6,422 bases of DNA from a bacterium (GTDB lineage: Bacteria; Muiribacteriota; Ozemobacteria; Ozemobacterales; Ozemobacteraceae), in contig JACPTH010000238.1 in assembly GCA_016192885.1 (NCBI GenBank), positions 1 through 6,422 on the forward strand, in the 5' to 3' direction. Below, one piece after another: positions 1 to 6,190 of the stretch (positions are counted from its first letter, which is position 1; each line of letters opens with the position of its first letter). The position numbers and the translations under genes are program-made. The notes beneath the pieces are model-generated. The model searched no databases and was not told the origin of the DNA. It was given only the letters and a program-made list of their open reading frames with translations.

Positions 1-10
1 CGAAGCCGAG

Positions 11-39
11 ATTTCGCAAACTAAAGTTTGCGGCTACCA
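11..39. repeat. palindromic intergenic repeat unit (REP-like)
   Basis: CGCAAACT (15-22) and AGTTTGCG (25-32) are perfect inverted 8-base arms separated by only AA. They are flanked by ATTT on the left and GCTACC on the right. No T-tract follows, so it is a poor intrinsic terminator. Near-perfect palindromes of this kind, with TAGCCGCAAACT-type words, seem familiar to me from dispersed intergenic repeats of several environmental bacteria; that is recollection, not a search result. The right half-word CGCAAACT recurs once more at 191-198, within a region that also has ATTTCG/CGAAAT arms at 169-174 and 199-204. Copy number in the genome cannot be judged from this window. Confidence 0.5.
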
Positions 40-323
40 ATGCATGTTTTCGAATGATTTTGCCAAGCGCTAAAATGTTACAATATTTATTGAAGTGGTG
101 TGGCGGCTAAAGAATTTCCTAGTTTTTTGCTGAAGGCTTACCGCACTTTTTTGTTCTTGGTTTTGCGGATTTCGCTCCAAGACTTCGTTGCGCAAACTCG
201 AAATGATAACTGCCAGGTTATCTCCAGGTCTTTGCCAAAACCCTGCAGAACGAACAAAACGAAATGCTTCATAAATGCGCCCTGGAAATCAAATGGATAA
301 TTACCGCTATACATTTTGTTTAA

Positions 324-352
324 TTGACTTACAATTCCCTGTTGGGTATAAT
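324..352 (+). promoter_or_regulatory. sigma-70 type promoter for the operon
   Basis: A -35 element TTGACT (324-329) and a perfect -10 element TATAAT (347-352) are separated by exactly 17 bases, the optimal spacing for the housekeeping sigma factor. Transcription would start near 358-360, giving an untranslated leader of about 32 bases before the ATG at 392. It is the only convincing promoter seen upstream, and the short gaps between the following genes imply that it drives them all. No operator-like inverted repeat overlaps it, so the sequence gives no sign of specific regulation. Confidence 0.8.
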
Positions 353-380
353 CTGACAACTCTTTATATTACCATGCTTT

Positions 381-385
381 GGAGG
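381..385 (+). promoter_or_regulatory. ribosome binding site of the first gene
   Basis: GGAGG lies 6 bases before the ATG at 392, which is a strong Shine-Dalgarno match at good spacing. It fixes the start of the DUF6754 gene. Confidence 0.85.
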
Positions 386-391
386 TTTTGA

Positions 392-1573
392 ATGAGCCTG
401 GCGCGAGACATCTCCCGCAAGGGATTGTACCTTCTAGCGATTTTTTTATGCTTGGTGAATGTTTTTTCCGCTTTTTCCCAAGAAAACCCGGAAAGCGCTA
501 AAACCCAGGAAGAAATTCCGGTTCTCTCCGCTTCTCCAACCTCCGAGCAAACTTCCCTCCCGCCCGACGAAGAAAGGCTTGCACCGGAACAAAAAGCTTC
601 ATCAGATTCCGGTGAAGTTAACTTTTCTACCTCGGCGATTTCCCTTTCCCCCGCTGAAATTGTTACCGCCACCCAGGCGCTTTCCGTTGTGGCAACATCA
701 ACGACCGCTTCCTCCTCTGCAAACACGGATTCAGCGCTCCCTAAAGAAGAAAAACACGGATACTTCAATGAAGATCGCAGAAATGTGTTGGTAATAGTTG
801 CCATCCTTATCGCTTTGGTCGCTTTTTTCACTTACCGAGCGCAAAGGGGAAAGGAACTCTTCATTCGCAGAATTAGCGGCCTTTCCGCTATTGACGATGC
901 GGTCGGACGCGCCACTGAAATGGGGAGAGGAGTTTTGTTCGTCCCTGGAATTATGGACATGGATGACATCCAAACGATCGCGGGAGTTACAATTCTTGGG
1001 CATGTTGCGAAAAAAACCGCGGAGTACAACAGTCCGCTTTTTGCCCCGATGACCAGGTCATTTGTTATGTCGGTCGCTCAAGAAGTTGTAAAGCAGTCAT
1101 ACCTAGAAAAAGGGCGAAGCGGAGATTTTCGCGCCGACCGAATTAACTATCTTACCGACGATCAATTTGGGTATGTCGCCGGAGTAGGGGGCTTAATGAA
1201 CAGGGAGAAACCGGCAGCCTGTTTCTATCTTGGAACCTTTTATGCCGAATCGTTGATTCTCGCGGAAACAGGTCATTCCGTGGGAGCAATTCAAATCGCC
1301 GGGACCGCAGAACCATCTCAGATTCCTTTTTTTGTCGCGGCATGCGATTATACTCTAATCGGTGAGGAGCTATTCGCCGCCTCGGCTTATCTTTCCAGAA
1401 ATCCAAGGGAAGTCGGATCGCTGAAAGGGCAAGACATTAGCAAATTGGTAATTATATTCATCATAATACTCGGAACAGTTCTCATGAGTGTTTCACAGTC
1501 TGAATGGGGTGAAAAATCAGGGGGAATGCAAAAAGCCACTGAAGCTTTTATGGACCTTTTGAAGGCTAAATAA
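392..1573 (+). CDS. DUF6754 domain membrane protein
   Basis: The 393-residue protein has four parts. Residues 1-29 look like a Sec signal peptide: basic start, hydrophobic core at about 12-25, likely cleavage after A27-F28-S29. Residues 30-127 form a Ser/Thr/Ala/Pro/Glu-rich, probably disordered linker. A transmembrane helix at about 131-148 is followed by basic residues (R149, R152, K154, R159, R160), placing the next part in the cytoplasm. Residues about 155-350 match what I know of DUF6754, with conserved-looking stretches GRGVLFVPGI (178-187), FYAESLILAETG (283-294), GAIQIAGTAE (298-307) and AACDYTLIGEELFAASAYLS (316-335). A second helix (about 352-366) leaves a short tail. The biochemical function of DUF6754 is unknown. 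It is first in the operon, with a strong ribosome binding site and a promoter just upstream, and the next gene starts 13 bases after its stop. The family assignment is firm; a role as membrane scaffold of a complex with the downstream proteins is inference. Confidence 0.93.
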   Translation: MSLARDISRKGLYLLAIFLCLVNVFSAFSQENPESAKTQEEIPVLSASPTSEQTSLPPDEERLAPEQKASSDSGEVNFSTSAISLSPAEIVTATQALSVVATSTTASSSANTDSALPKEEKHGYFNEDRRNVLVIVAILIALVAFFTYRAQRGKELFIRRISGLSAIDDAVGRATEMGRGVLFVPGIMDMDDIQTIAGVTILGHVAKKTAEYNSPLFAPMTRSFVMSVAQEVVKQSYLEKGRSGDFRADRINYLTDDQFGYVAGVGGLMNREKPAACFYLGTFYAESLILAETGHSVGAIQIAGTAEPSQIPFFVAACDYTLIGEELFAASAYLSRNPREVGSLKGQDISKLVIIFIIILGTVLMSVSQSEWGEKSGGMQKATEAFMDLLKAK

Positions 1574-1586
1574 GGGAGAAGAACTT

Positions 1587-2453
1587 ATGGTCTTTTTAAA
1601 AAGAACATTGCCGTTAATCATTACCTTTTCGACTGGGATAATCATGATTCTTGCCTTCTTCAGCGGCCCCGATGTTCCAAAACTCAAATCCCTTGAAGAT
1701 GAGGTTCAAAAATGGACGCAGATTATTTTTGTGTTTACTATGGTACTTGGGGAGGTAAGCCTCTTGCGCCTTAACCTTGATAAGGTTTCGCGCAAGGTTG
1801 ACGGGTGGGGTTATAATTTGGTTTTAGTAATAGGTTTTGTCTCAATGACTCTTTTGGGGTTCATTGCAGGGTTTGAATCAAGAATCGAGAAGGGGCAAAG
1901 TTACTGGTGGATAGAAAATGCCCTTGTGAATCAAAAATTTGTGACCGTTGAAGGGGTCGAAATTGATAAAGATGGAAATGCTACGGTGGCGGTTGTCGAC
2001 CAAAATGGGGAAAAATCAACGACGCAGACCACGAAGTTGAAGGGAAGCATAATGGCGTGGTTTAGTTCCTGCGAACAGGTTGTGTTTGACGGAGTTTTTA
2101 AAGCCGCGCAAGCCACGATGTTTTCTTTGCTTGCATTTTTCGTTGCATCCGCGTCTTTCCGCGCTTTTCGGGTCAAATCAAAAGAAGCGGTTTTGCTAAT
2201 GGGTTCCGCCTTTATTGTAATGATTGGAAACGTACCGGTTGGAAATTTTATTACCGAATTATTCTCGAAAATCGAATTAGGCCCCTTTAATCTTGGTTTC
2301 GTTGATATTCCGGCATTAAAGGAATGGATAATGACCTATCCAAGTTCCGCCGCGCAAAGCGCAATCTTAATCGGCGCAATGCTGGGTTATATTTCCGCGT
2401 CATTAAAGGTAATGGCAGGGGTTGAGCGCTCTTATCTTGGCGGCGAGAATTAA
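1587..2453 (+). CDS. multi-pass membrane protein, unknown function
   Basis: 288 residues. Likely membrane helices lie at about 8-26, 45-62, 76-96, 170-191, 200-220 and 256-275. Between the third and fourth helices is a hydrophilic segment (about 97-160) with a short beta-rich stretch (VTVEGVEIDKDGNATVAVVD, 119-138) that could be a small extramembrane domain. Conserved-looking features are the SFRAFRVKSKEAVLL stretch (190-204), the GNVPVGN turn (214-220) and a C-terminal GVERSYLGGE (278-287). I do not recognise a named family, but the sequence is of the type found as an uncharacterised neighbour of DUF6754 proteins. An AAGGGAG ribosome binding site (1572-1578) precedes the ATG by 8 bases, overlapping the stop codon of the previous gene. 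The next gene follows after 10 bases. It is most likely an integral subunit of the same complex; transport or enzyme activity cannot be assigned. Confidence 0.88.
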   Translation: MVFLKRTLPLIITFSTGIIMILAFFSGPDVPKLKSLEDEVQKWTQIIFVFTMVLGEVSLLRLNLDKVSRKVDGWGYNLVLVIGFVSMTLLGFIAGFESRIEKGQSYWWIENALVNQKFVTVEGVEIDKDGNATVAVVDQNGEKSTTQTTKLKGSIMAWFSSCEQVVFDGVFKAAQATMFSLLAFFVASASFRAFRVKSKEAVLLMGSAFIVMIGNVPVGNFITELFSKIELGPFNLGFVDIPALKEWIMTYPSSAAQSAILIGAMLGYISASLKVMAGVERSYLGGEN

Positions 2454-2460
2454 GGGGAAG
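2454..2460 (+). promoter_or_regulatory. ribosome binding site deciding the third gene's start
   Basis: The GGGGAAG that directly follows the previous stop codon sits a few bases before the ATG at 2464. This favours that ATG over an in-frame TTG at 2422, which would overlap the preceding gene by 32 bases and has no comparable site. Confidence 0.75.
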
Positions 2461-2463
2461 ATC

Positions 2464-3360
2464 ATGAATTTTTTAATAAAACTTAAGGATATCGATAGAA
2501 GAGTTATTTTTGTTTTTGTTGCGGTCTCCGTTTGCCTTCCGATGCTTTTAAAATTAGATTTCATGGTCGTTCCCGGGAAAAATGTAAAGAGCCTCTACGA
2601 TTTTATTGAGGGCCTTCCTCCCGGGACCCGTACATTCCTTTCCTTTGATTTTGATCCGGCTTCAATGCCTGAGCTTCACCCTGCGGCTGTCGCCGTTCTC
2701 GTTCATATGTTTCGCCGCGGGCTAAAACCAATCTGCGGGGCTAATTGGCCGGTAGGCGGGGAGATGGCAAAAACCGCGCTTGCCAGCGCGACTCAAATTT
2801 TCCAAGAAACCCAAGCAAGAAAAAAATTACCCGATAATGGTGAGAAACAAAAACTTGAGAAAACCCGGGACTTCGTGAACTTAGGTTACAAACCTGGGGG
2901 CGTCGTTTTAATTAAACGATTGGTCACCGATTTTCTAGGGCCTTATCCTACCGATCAAGACGGGGTTCCAACCGCCGGAATGGACATTTTTAGAAACCCG
3001 GATGGGCGAAAATTCTCCATTTCAGACGTGAAACTAATCGTGAGCTTTACCGCTGGAACCGGGGGCATAGAAGCCTTTATCAACGTCGCCGGCGATCTTA
3101 AATGTACCATGGGCGCCGCATGCACTTCAGTGAACATTCCTAGATTCTATACCTACCTGCAGACTAAACAATTGATCGGAATGACGGGTGGTTTGCCCGG
3201 CGCCGCCGAGTATGAAAAATTGGTAGGTCATCTCGGTCCTGCGCGCAAAGGAATGGCGCCTCAAACAATCGGCCATTTGGTGATTATTGGTTTCATAATC
3301 ATAGGAAATATTGCGTATCTCGCGGAAAAATCTAAGTCATCTAAGAAGCATTTGAGTTGA
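2464..3360 (+). CDS. membrane-anchored protein with large extracytoplasmic domain, unknown function
   Basis: 298 residues from the ATG chosen here. A hydrophobic helix at about 14-30 follows a basic start (K6, K8, R12, R13), and a second helix at about 270-287 precedes a basic tail (KSKSSKK, 289-295). By the positive-inside rule both ends are cytoplasmic and residues about 31-268 face outwards. That domain shows stretches likely to be conserved: FLSFDFDPASMPELHP (58-73), FVNLGYKPGGVVLI (137-150), SFTAGTGGIEAFI (194-206) and QLIGMTGGLPGAAEYEKLVG (236-255). The alternation of beta-like hydrophobic runs and Gly-rich loops suggests an alpha/beta fold. Three cysteines (C91, C214, C220) fall in the outer domain. 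I do not recognise a named family. Position and co-direction suggest it is the exterior sensing or binding part of the membrane complex encoded by the operon; that is inference. Confidence 0.88.
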   Translation: MNFLIKLKDIDRRVIFVFVAVSVCLPMLLKLDFMVVPGKNVKSLYDFIEGLPPGTRTFLSFDFDPASMPELHPAAVAVLVHMFRRGLKPICGANWPVGGEMAKTALASATQIFQETQARKKLPDNGEKQKLEKTRDFVNLGYKPGGVVLIKRLVTDFLGPYPTDQDGVPTAGMDIFRNPDGRKFSISDVKLIVSFTAGTGGIEAFINVAGDLKCTMGAACTSVNIPRFYTYLQTKQLIGMTGGLPGAAEYEKLVGHLGPARKGMAPQTIGHLVIIGFIIIGNIAYLAEKSKSSKKHLS

Positions 3361-3373
3361 TAGGAGTATAGGA

Positions 3374-4030
3374 ATGTTAACTTTATCGATCTGGATGGGA
3401 GCAATAATTACGCTATGCTGTTTTAGCTTCCTTTTTAAGGATAACCCCTTTTATCGCTTCGCGGAACATCTTTTTGTAGGGGTTTCCGCGGGATATTACT
3501 TTTCCGCCATTTCATTTCATCAGGTTTTAAAACCAAATCTTCTTGCCAAACTTTTTCCAGCCTCGTTTGGTTCGGGTCAGGAGGCTTTAGCCGCTCCGGA
3601 ATTGTGGTTGATCGTTCCCACCATTCTAGGAATTTTAATGCTTTTCCGCCTTAGCCAAGAACTTGCCTGGGTAAGCAGGTTTACGGTTGCATTTGTAATG
3701 GGGGTAACTACCGGTCTGACAATTGTTTTATCAACGCATCAATTTTTGATTCCACAAATTAAAAAAGCGATTGTTCCGCTTTTTTTGAAGGGACAATACA
3801 TCGCATCGTTTTCAAACTGGGTTTTGGTTATTGGTTCAATCGCATGTCTATTCTATTTCTTTTTCAGCACCGAGCACAGGGGTCCGATTTATGGCACAGT
3901 TTCCCGCGTCGGAATTTGGTACTTAATGATTAGTTTCGGCGCGGCTTTCGGTGCGACCGTGATGGGTCGTATTTCTTTGCTGATAGGTAGGTTCCAATTC
4001 TTGTTACAAGATTGGCTAAAACTAATTTAA
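3374..4030 (+). CDS. polytopic inner-membrane protein, unknown function
   Basis: 218 residues, almost entirely hydrophobic, with about six probable helices at 4-21, 33-48, 77-92, 101-121, 148-165 and 180-205. Charged and polar motifs between helices look conserved: FKDNPFYRFAEHLFVGVSAG (21-40), RLSQELAWVSR (92-102), FFFSTEHRG (162-170), and FGAAFGATVMGRISLLIGR (188-206) near the end. AGGAG (3362-3366) lies 7 bases before the ATG, and the gene begins 13 bases after the previous stop. No transporter or enzyme family can be named. The conserved-looking acidic, histidine and arginine residues at membrane edges (E31, H32, E96, E167, H168, R199) would be natural places to look for a channel or coupling role, but this is speculative. 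Confidence 0.88.
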   Translation: MLTLSIWMGAIITLCCFSFLFKDNPFYRFAEHLFVGVSAGYYFSAISFHQVLKPNLLAKLFPASFGSGQEALAAPELWLIVPTILGILMLFRLSQELAWVSRFTVAFVMGVTTGLTIVLSTHQFLIPQIKKAIVPLFLKGQYIASFSNWVLVIGSIACLFYFFFSTEHRGPIYGTVSRVGIWYLMISFGAAFGATVMGRISLLIGRFQFLLQDWLKLI

Positions 4031-4046
4031 AGGAAATACCTTACCC

Positions 4047-4370
4047 ATGGGAATGTGGACCATCCCCGAAACTCCTCCCAAAGATGAAAAGTTTTCCGCC
4101 GAGGAAATAGATTCCTTTATTCAAACCTTCGCCAAGGAAATTGTCCGACGCAAAATGTCGGTCCCCGCGGTCATTGCCCTAGAAATGGCAAAACCGCTCT
4201 CCTTTTTGGGCCACAGCGCATGCGTGGTAATGGGCCCCTTAATCGAAATGGTTTTTGATCCAAAGAAAATCGAAAAAATGACTTCTATTCTTTCCGAAAG
4301 GTGCCATATTGAAAGGCTTTTGGAAACCATTGAAACCATGGAAAATTCCGTGGAAAAGGCGGGTGGGTAG
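4047..4370 (+). CDS. small soluble protein of the operon, unknown function
   Basis: 107 residues, with no signal peptide and no clear membrane helix. The protein looks mostly alpha-helical. An acidic/polar N-terminus leads to a helix (about 18-36), then RRKMSVPAVIALEMAKPLSF (34-53), an amphipathic or mildly hydrophobic segment (54-70), and a charged C-terminal helix with ERCHIERLLETIE (84-96). The RRK...VPA...LE...KPLSF pattern appears to be a family signature; I have no named domain for it. The AAAGGA ribosome binding site (4029-4034) is 12 bases from the ATG, longer than ideal; a second in-frame ATG at 4053 is further still. The stop is one base before the start of the GlmL-like gene, so the two are probably translationally coupled and their products may bind one another. 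Confidence 0.82.
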   Translation: MGMWTIPETPPKDEKFSAEEIDSFIQTFAKEIVRRKMSVPAVIALEMAKPLSFLGHSACVVMGPLIEMVFDPKKIEKMTSILSERCHIERLLETIETMENSVEKAGG

Positions 4371-4371
4371 G

Positions 4372-6171
4372 ATGGACATCGATCAAATTCAGAGTATTTT
4401 GGCTACGGACTGCGGAAGCACCACAACCAAAGCAATTCTCATCGAAAAGCGCGAAGGAGAATTTAGGCTAATCGTTCGCGGAGAATCTCCAACTACCGTT
4501 GAAGCTCCGGTGGAAGACGTCACGAAAGGCGTTCTCAATGCCGTTGCCGAGGTTCAAGAATTGGTAAATAGACAGATCCTTTCTGACGACGGACAACAAA
4601 TCATCAAACCCCGTAATGACGGTAAGGGCGTGGATTTATATGTCTCAACAAGTTCCGCGGGGGGCGGGCTTCAAATGATGGTGGGCGGAGTGGTAAAAAC
4701 CATGTCCGGAGAGTCGGCCGAGCGGGCGGCGTTAGGAGCCGGCGCCATTGTAATGGACGTTATGGCTACAAATGACGGGCGGCTTCCTTACCAGAAAATT
4801 CAAAGAATTAGGCATTTGAGACCGGATATGATTCTTTTATCTGGAGGCATCGACGGGGGAACCACCTCCCACGTTGCTGAAATGGCGGAGATAATCGCCG
4901 CGGCCAACCCGAAAGCCCGCTTGGGAATTGGATATGAACTCCCAGTTCTCTTTGCCGGAAATATTGACGCGAGGCAAAATATTAAAGAGCGCCTCGAAGG
5001 AAAAGTTGCGCTTGATATCACCGATAACCTTCGCCCTACCCTAGAAAGAGAAAACCTCATGCCTGCAAGGCAAAAAATTCAACATCTTTTTCTTGAACAC
5101 GTGATGAGCCATGCGCCAGGGTATCCACATCTGATGAAAATGACCGATGTCGATATCATGCCCACCCCCGGGGCGGTGGGGGATATCATGCAATTAATCG
5201 CCAAGAGAAAAGGTATCCAAGTGGTCGGTGTTGATATCGGAGGAGCCACCACCGATATTTTTTCGGTTTTCCAAGGAATTTATAATAAATCCGTTTCAGC
5301 TAATTACGGAATGAGCTATTCAATAAGCAATGTTTTTGCGGAAGCGGGCCTTGAAAATATAATGCGTTGGGTTCCGTTTGACCTAGATGAACGAGATTTA
5401 CGCAACCGCGTAAAAAATAAAATGATCCGGCCCACCACAATTCCGTCGCTGCTTGAAGAATTAATTGTCGAGCAGGCATGCGCTCGCGAGGCTTTACGAC
5501 TTTCCTTTGACCAACATCGTTCCTTAGCCGTGGGGTTGAAGGGGATACAGCAAGAGCGAACCGTCGGAGACGTTTTTGAGCAGACCATGACGGGGCAAAC
5601 TCTAGTTAACTTGCGCGATCTTAACATGCTAATCGGTTCCGGGGGGGTGCTTTCTCATGCTCCCAGACGCCAACAATCGGCAATGATGATGATTGATTCT
5701 TTTCTTCCTGAGGGGGTGACCCAACTTACCGTTGATTCAATTTTCATGATGCCCCAGCTTGGAGTACTGGCCAAAGTCCACGAAACTGCGGCAATGTCGG
5801 TATTTGACAAAGATTGCTTGATCTATTTGGGAACCTGCATTTCCCCCGTCGGAACAATGAAAATTGGTCAACCCGCGCTTGAAGCTCAAATAAATATGCC
5901 AAACGGGCAAACCGAGACGGTTTCATGTTCGTTTGGAGAGATAAAAGTGCTTCCGCTTCCGGTTGGAAGCGTTGCAAAAGCGGTTTTAAAGCCGTCGGGA
6001 AGCCTTGATATGGGAAGCGGGAACGGGAAGCCGGTTGAAGCCACATTGCATGGAGGGGTTGTTGGCTTGATTTTCGACACCCGCGGCCGTCCGTTGAATC
6101 TTCCTCAAGATAAGAAGCAACGAATTCAAATGCTCCAATCATGGAACAAAGCTTTAAACATGTATCCTTAA
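4372..6171 (+). CDS. glmL: GlmL/MutL-family ASKHA ATPase ('glutamate mutase L')
   Basis: 599 residues from the ATG at 4372. The family (Pfam MutL, TIGR glmL) has the sugar-kinase/Hsp70/actin ATPase fold. The expected nucleotide-binding motifs are present: phosphate-1 loop ATDCGSTTTKAIL (11-23), Gly-rich STSSAGGGLQ (92-101), LLSGGIDGGTTS (155-166), phosphate-2 loop VGVDIGGATTDIFSVF (285-300), and an adenosine-type loop IGSGGVLSHAPR (421-432). The protein is longer than the roughly 460-residue clostridial GlmL encoded between the glutamate mutase subunit genes. Its extra C-terminal part (about 480-599) looks beta-rich and ends with GGVVGLIFDTRGRPLNLP (561-578). Clostridial GlmL is thought to be a mutase-associated chaperone or reactivase, but no B12-binding mutase subunit is present here and the neighbours are membrane proteins, so this copy more likely powers or switches the operon's complex. 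The protein is cytoplasmic, with no signal peptide. It is not the DNA mismatch repair protein MutL. An in-frame ATG at 4309 would overlap the previous gene and add a Trp/Lys-rich segment unlike the family, so it was not chosen. Confidence 0.93.
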   Translation: MDIDQIQSILATDCGSTTTKAILIEKREGEFRLIVRGESPTTVEAPVEDVTKGVLNAVAEVQELVNRQILSDDGQQIIKPRNDGKGVDLYVSTSSAGGGLQMMVGGVVKTMSGESAERAALGAGAIVMDVMATNDGRLPYQKIQRIRHLRPDMILLSGGIDGGTTSHVAEMAEIIAAANPKARLGIGYELPVLFAGNIDARQNIKERLEGKVALDITDNLRPTLERENLMPARQKIQHLFLEHVMSHAPGYPHLMKMTDVDIMPTPGAVGDIMQLIAKRKGIQVVGVDIGGATTDIFSVFQGIYNKSVSANYGMSYSISNVFAEAGLENIMRWVPFDLDERDLRNRVKNKMIRPTTIPSLLEELIVEQACAREALRLSFDQHRSLAVGLKGIQQERTVGDVFEQTMTGQTLVNLRDLNMLIGSGGVLSHAPRRQQSAMMMIDSFLPEGVTQLTVDSIFMMPQLGVLAKVHETAAMSVFDKDCLIYLGTCISPVGTMKIGQPALEAQINMPNGQTETVSCSFGEIKVLPLPVGSVAKAVLKPSGSLDMGSGNGKPVEATLHGGVVGLIFDTRGRPLNLPQDKKQRIQMLQSWNKALNMYP

Positions 6172-6180
6172 AGGAGAAGG
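6171..6180 (+). promoter_or_regulatory. ribosome binding site of the last gene
   Basis: AAGGAGAAGG overlaps the last base of the previous stop codon. It contains AAGGAG (6171-6176) and a second GAAGG (6176-6180), the latter 10 bases from the ATG at 6191. The spacing is slightly long, but no better in-frame start is visible. Confidence 0.6.
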
Positions 6181-6190
6181 AATTTAGACG

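Larger units (their letters stand above)
1..391. other. non-coding region upstream of the operon
   Basis: No convincing gene lies here. The longest open frames (100-300 on +, 138-359 on -) lack a good ribosome binding site, resemble no family I know and overlap each other on opposite strands. The stretch holds a perfect palindrome near its left end (15-32), a few scattered short words shared with that palindrome (ATTTCGC at 11-17 and 169-175; CGCAAACT at 15-22 and 191-198), a small inverted repeat GATAAC/GTTATC (205-210 and 217-222), and the operon promoter at 324-352. The middle part, about 100-300, looks like degenerate or repeat-derived intergenic DNA. No tRNA or recognisable riboswitch was seen. 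Confidence 0.75.

Noticed and set aside
15..32. Palindrome as an intrinsic terminator of an upstream gene
   Set aside because: No run of T follows either arm, and the loop of two bases is too short for a stable hairpin tip without opening a pair.
76..84. Extended -10 like TGTTACAAT
   Set aside because: There is no acceptable -35 at the right distance and no gene close downstream; the promoter at 324-352 is far better.
100..300. Open frame of 66 codons on + starting with GTG
   Set aside because: No convincing ribosome binding site and no recognisable family. It lies in DNA with repeat-like words and overlaps an equally weak frame on the other strand.
205..300. Possible folded RNA (GATAAC/GTTATC; TCCAGG 223-228 with CCTGGA 281-286; TTATC 218-222 with GATAA 296-300)
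   Set aside because: The helices are short, partly mutually exclusive and lie upstream of the predicted transcription start, so they would not be in the operon leader. They match no riboswitch I know.
138..359. Open frame of 73 codons on -
   Set aside because: It runs antisense through the operon promoter, has no family resemblance and is compositionally like intergenic DNA.
364..831. Open frame of 155 codons on -
   Set aside because: It is antisense to the signal peptide and Ser/Thr-rich linker of the DUF6754 gene; the linker's composition keeps other frames open by chance.
2422..2463. Upstream TTG start for the third gene
   Set aside because: It would overlap the preceding gene, while the ATG at 2464 has a strong ribosome binding site and gives a proper N-terminal anchor.
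4309..4371. Upstream ATG start for the GlmL-like gene
   Set aside because: The added 21 residues lie wholly inside the preceding gene in another frame and do not resemble family N-termini; the ATPase phosphate-1 loop sits near residue 11-23 from the ATG at 4372, as expected.
5744..6142. Open frame of 132 codons on -
   Set aside because: It is a shadow of the well-supported GlmL-like gene, with no ribosome binding site or family match.
4372..6171. DNA mismatch repair MutL
   Set aside because: Only the name is shared. The motifs are those of the ASKHA ATPase fold, not the GHKL ATPase fold of mismatch repair MutL.
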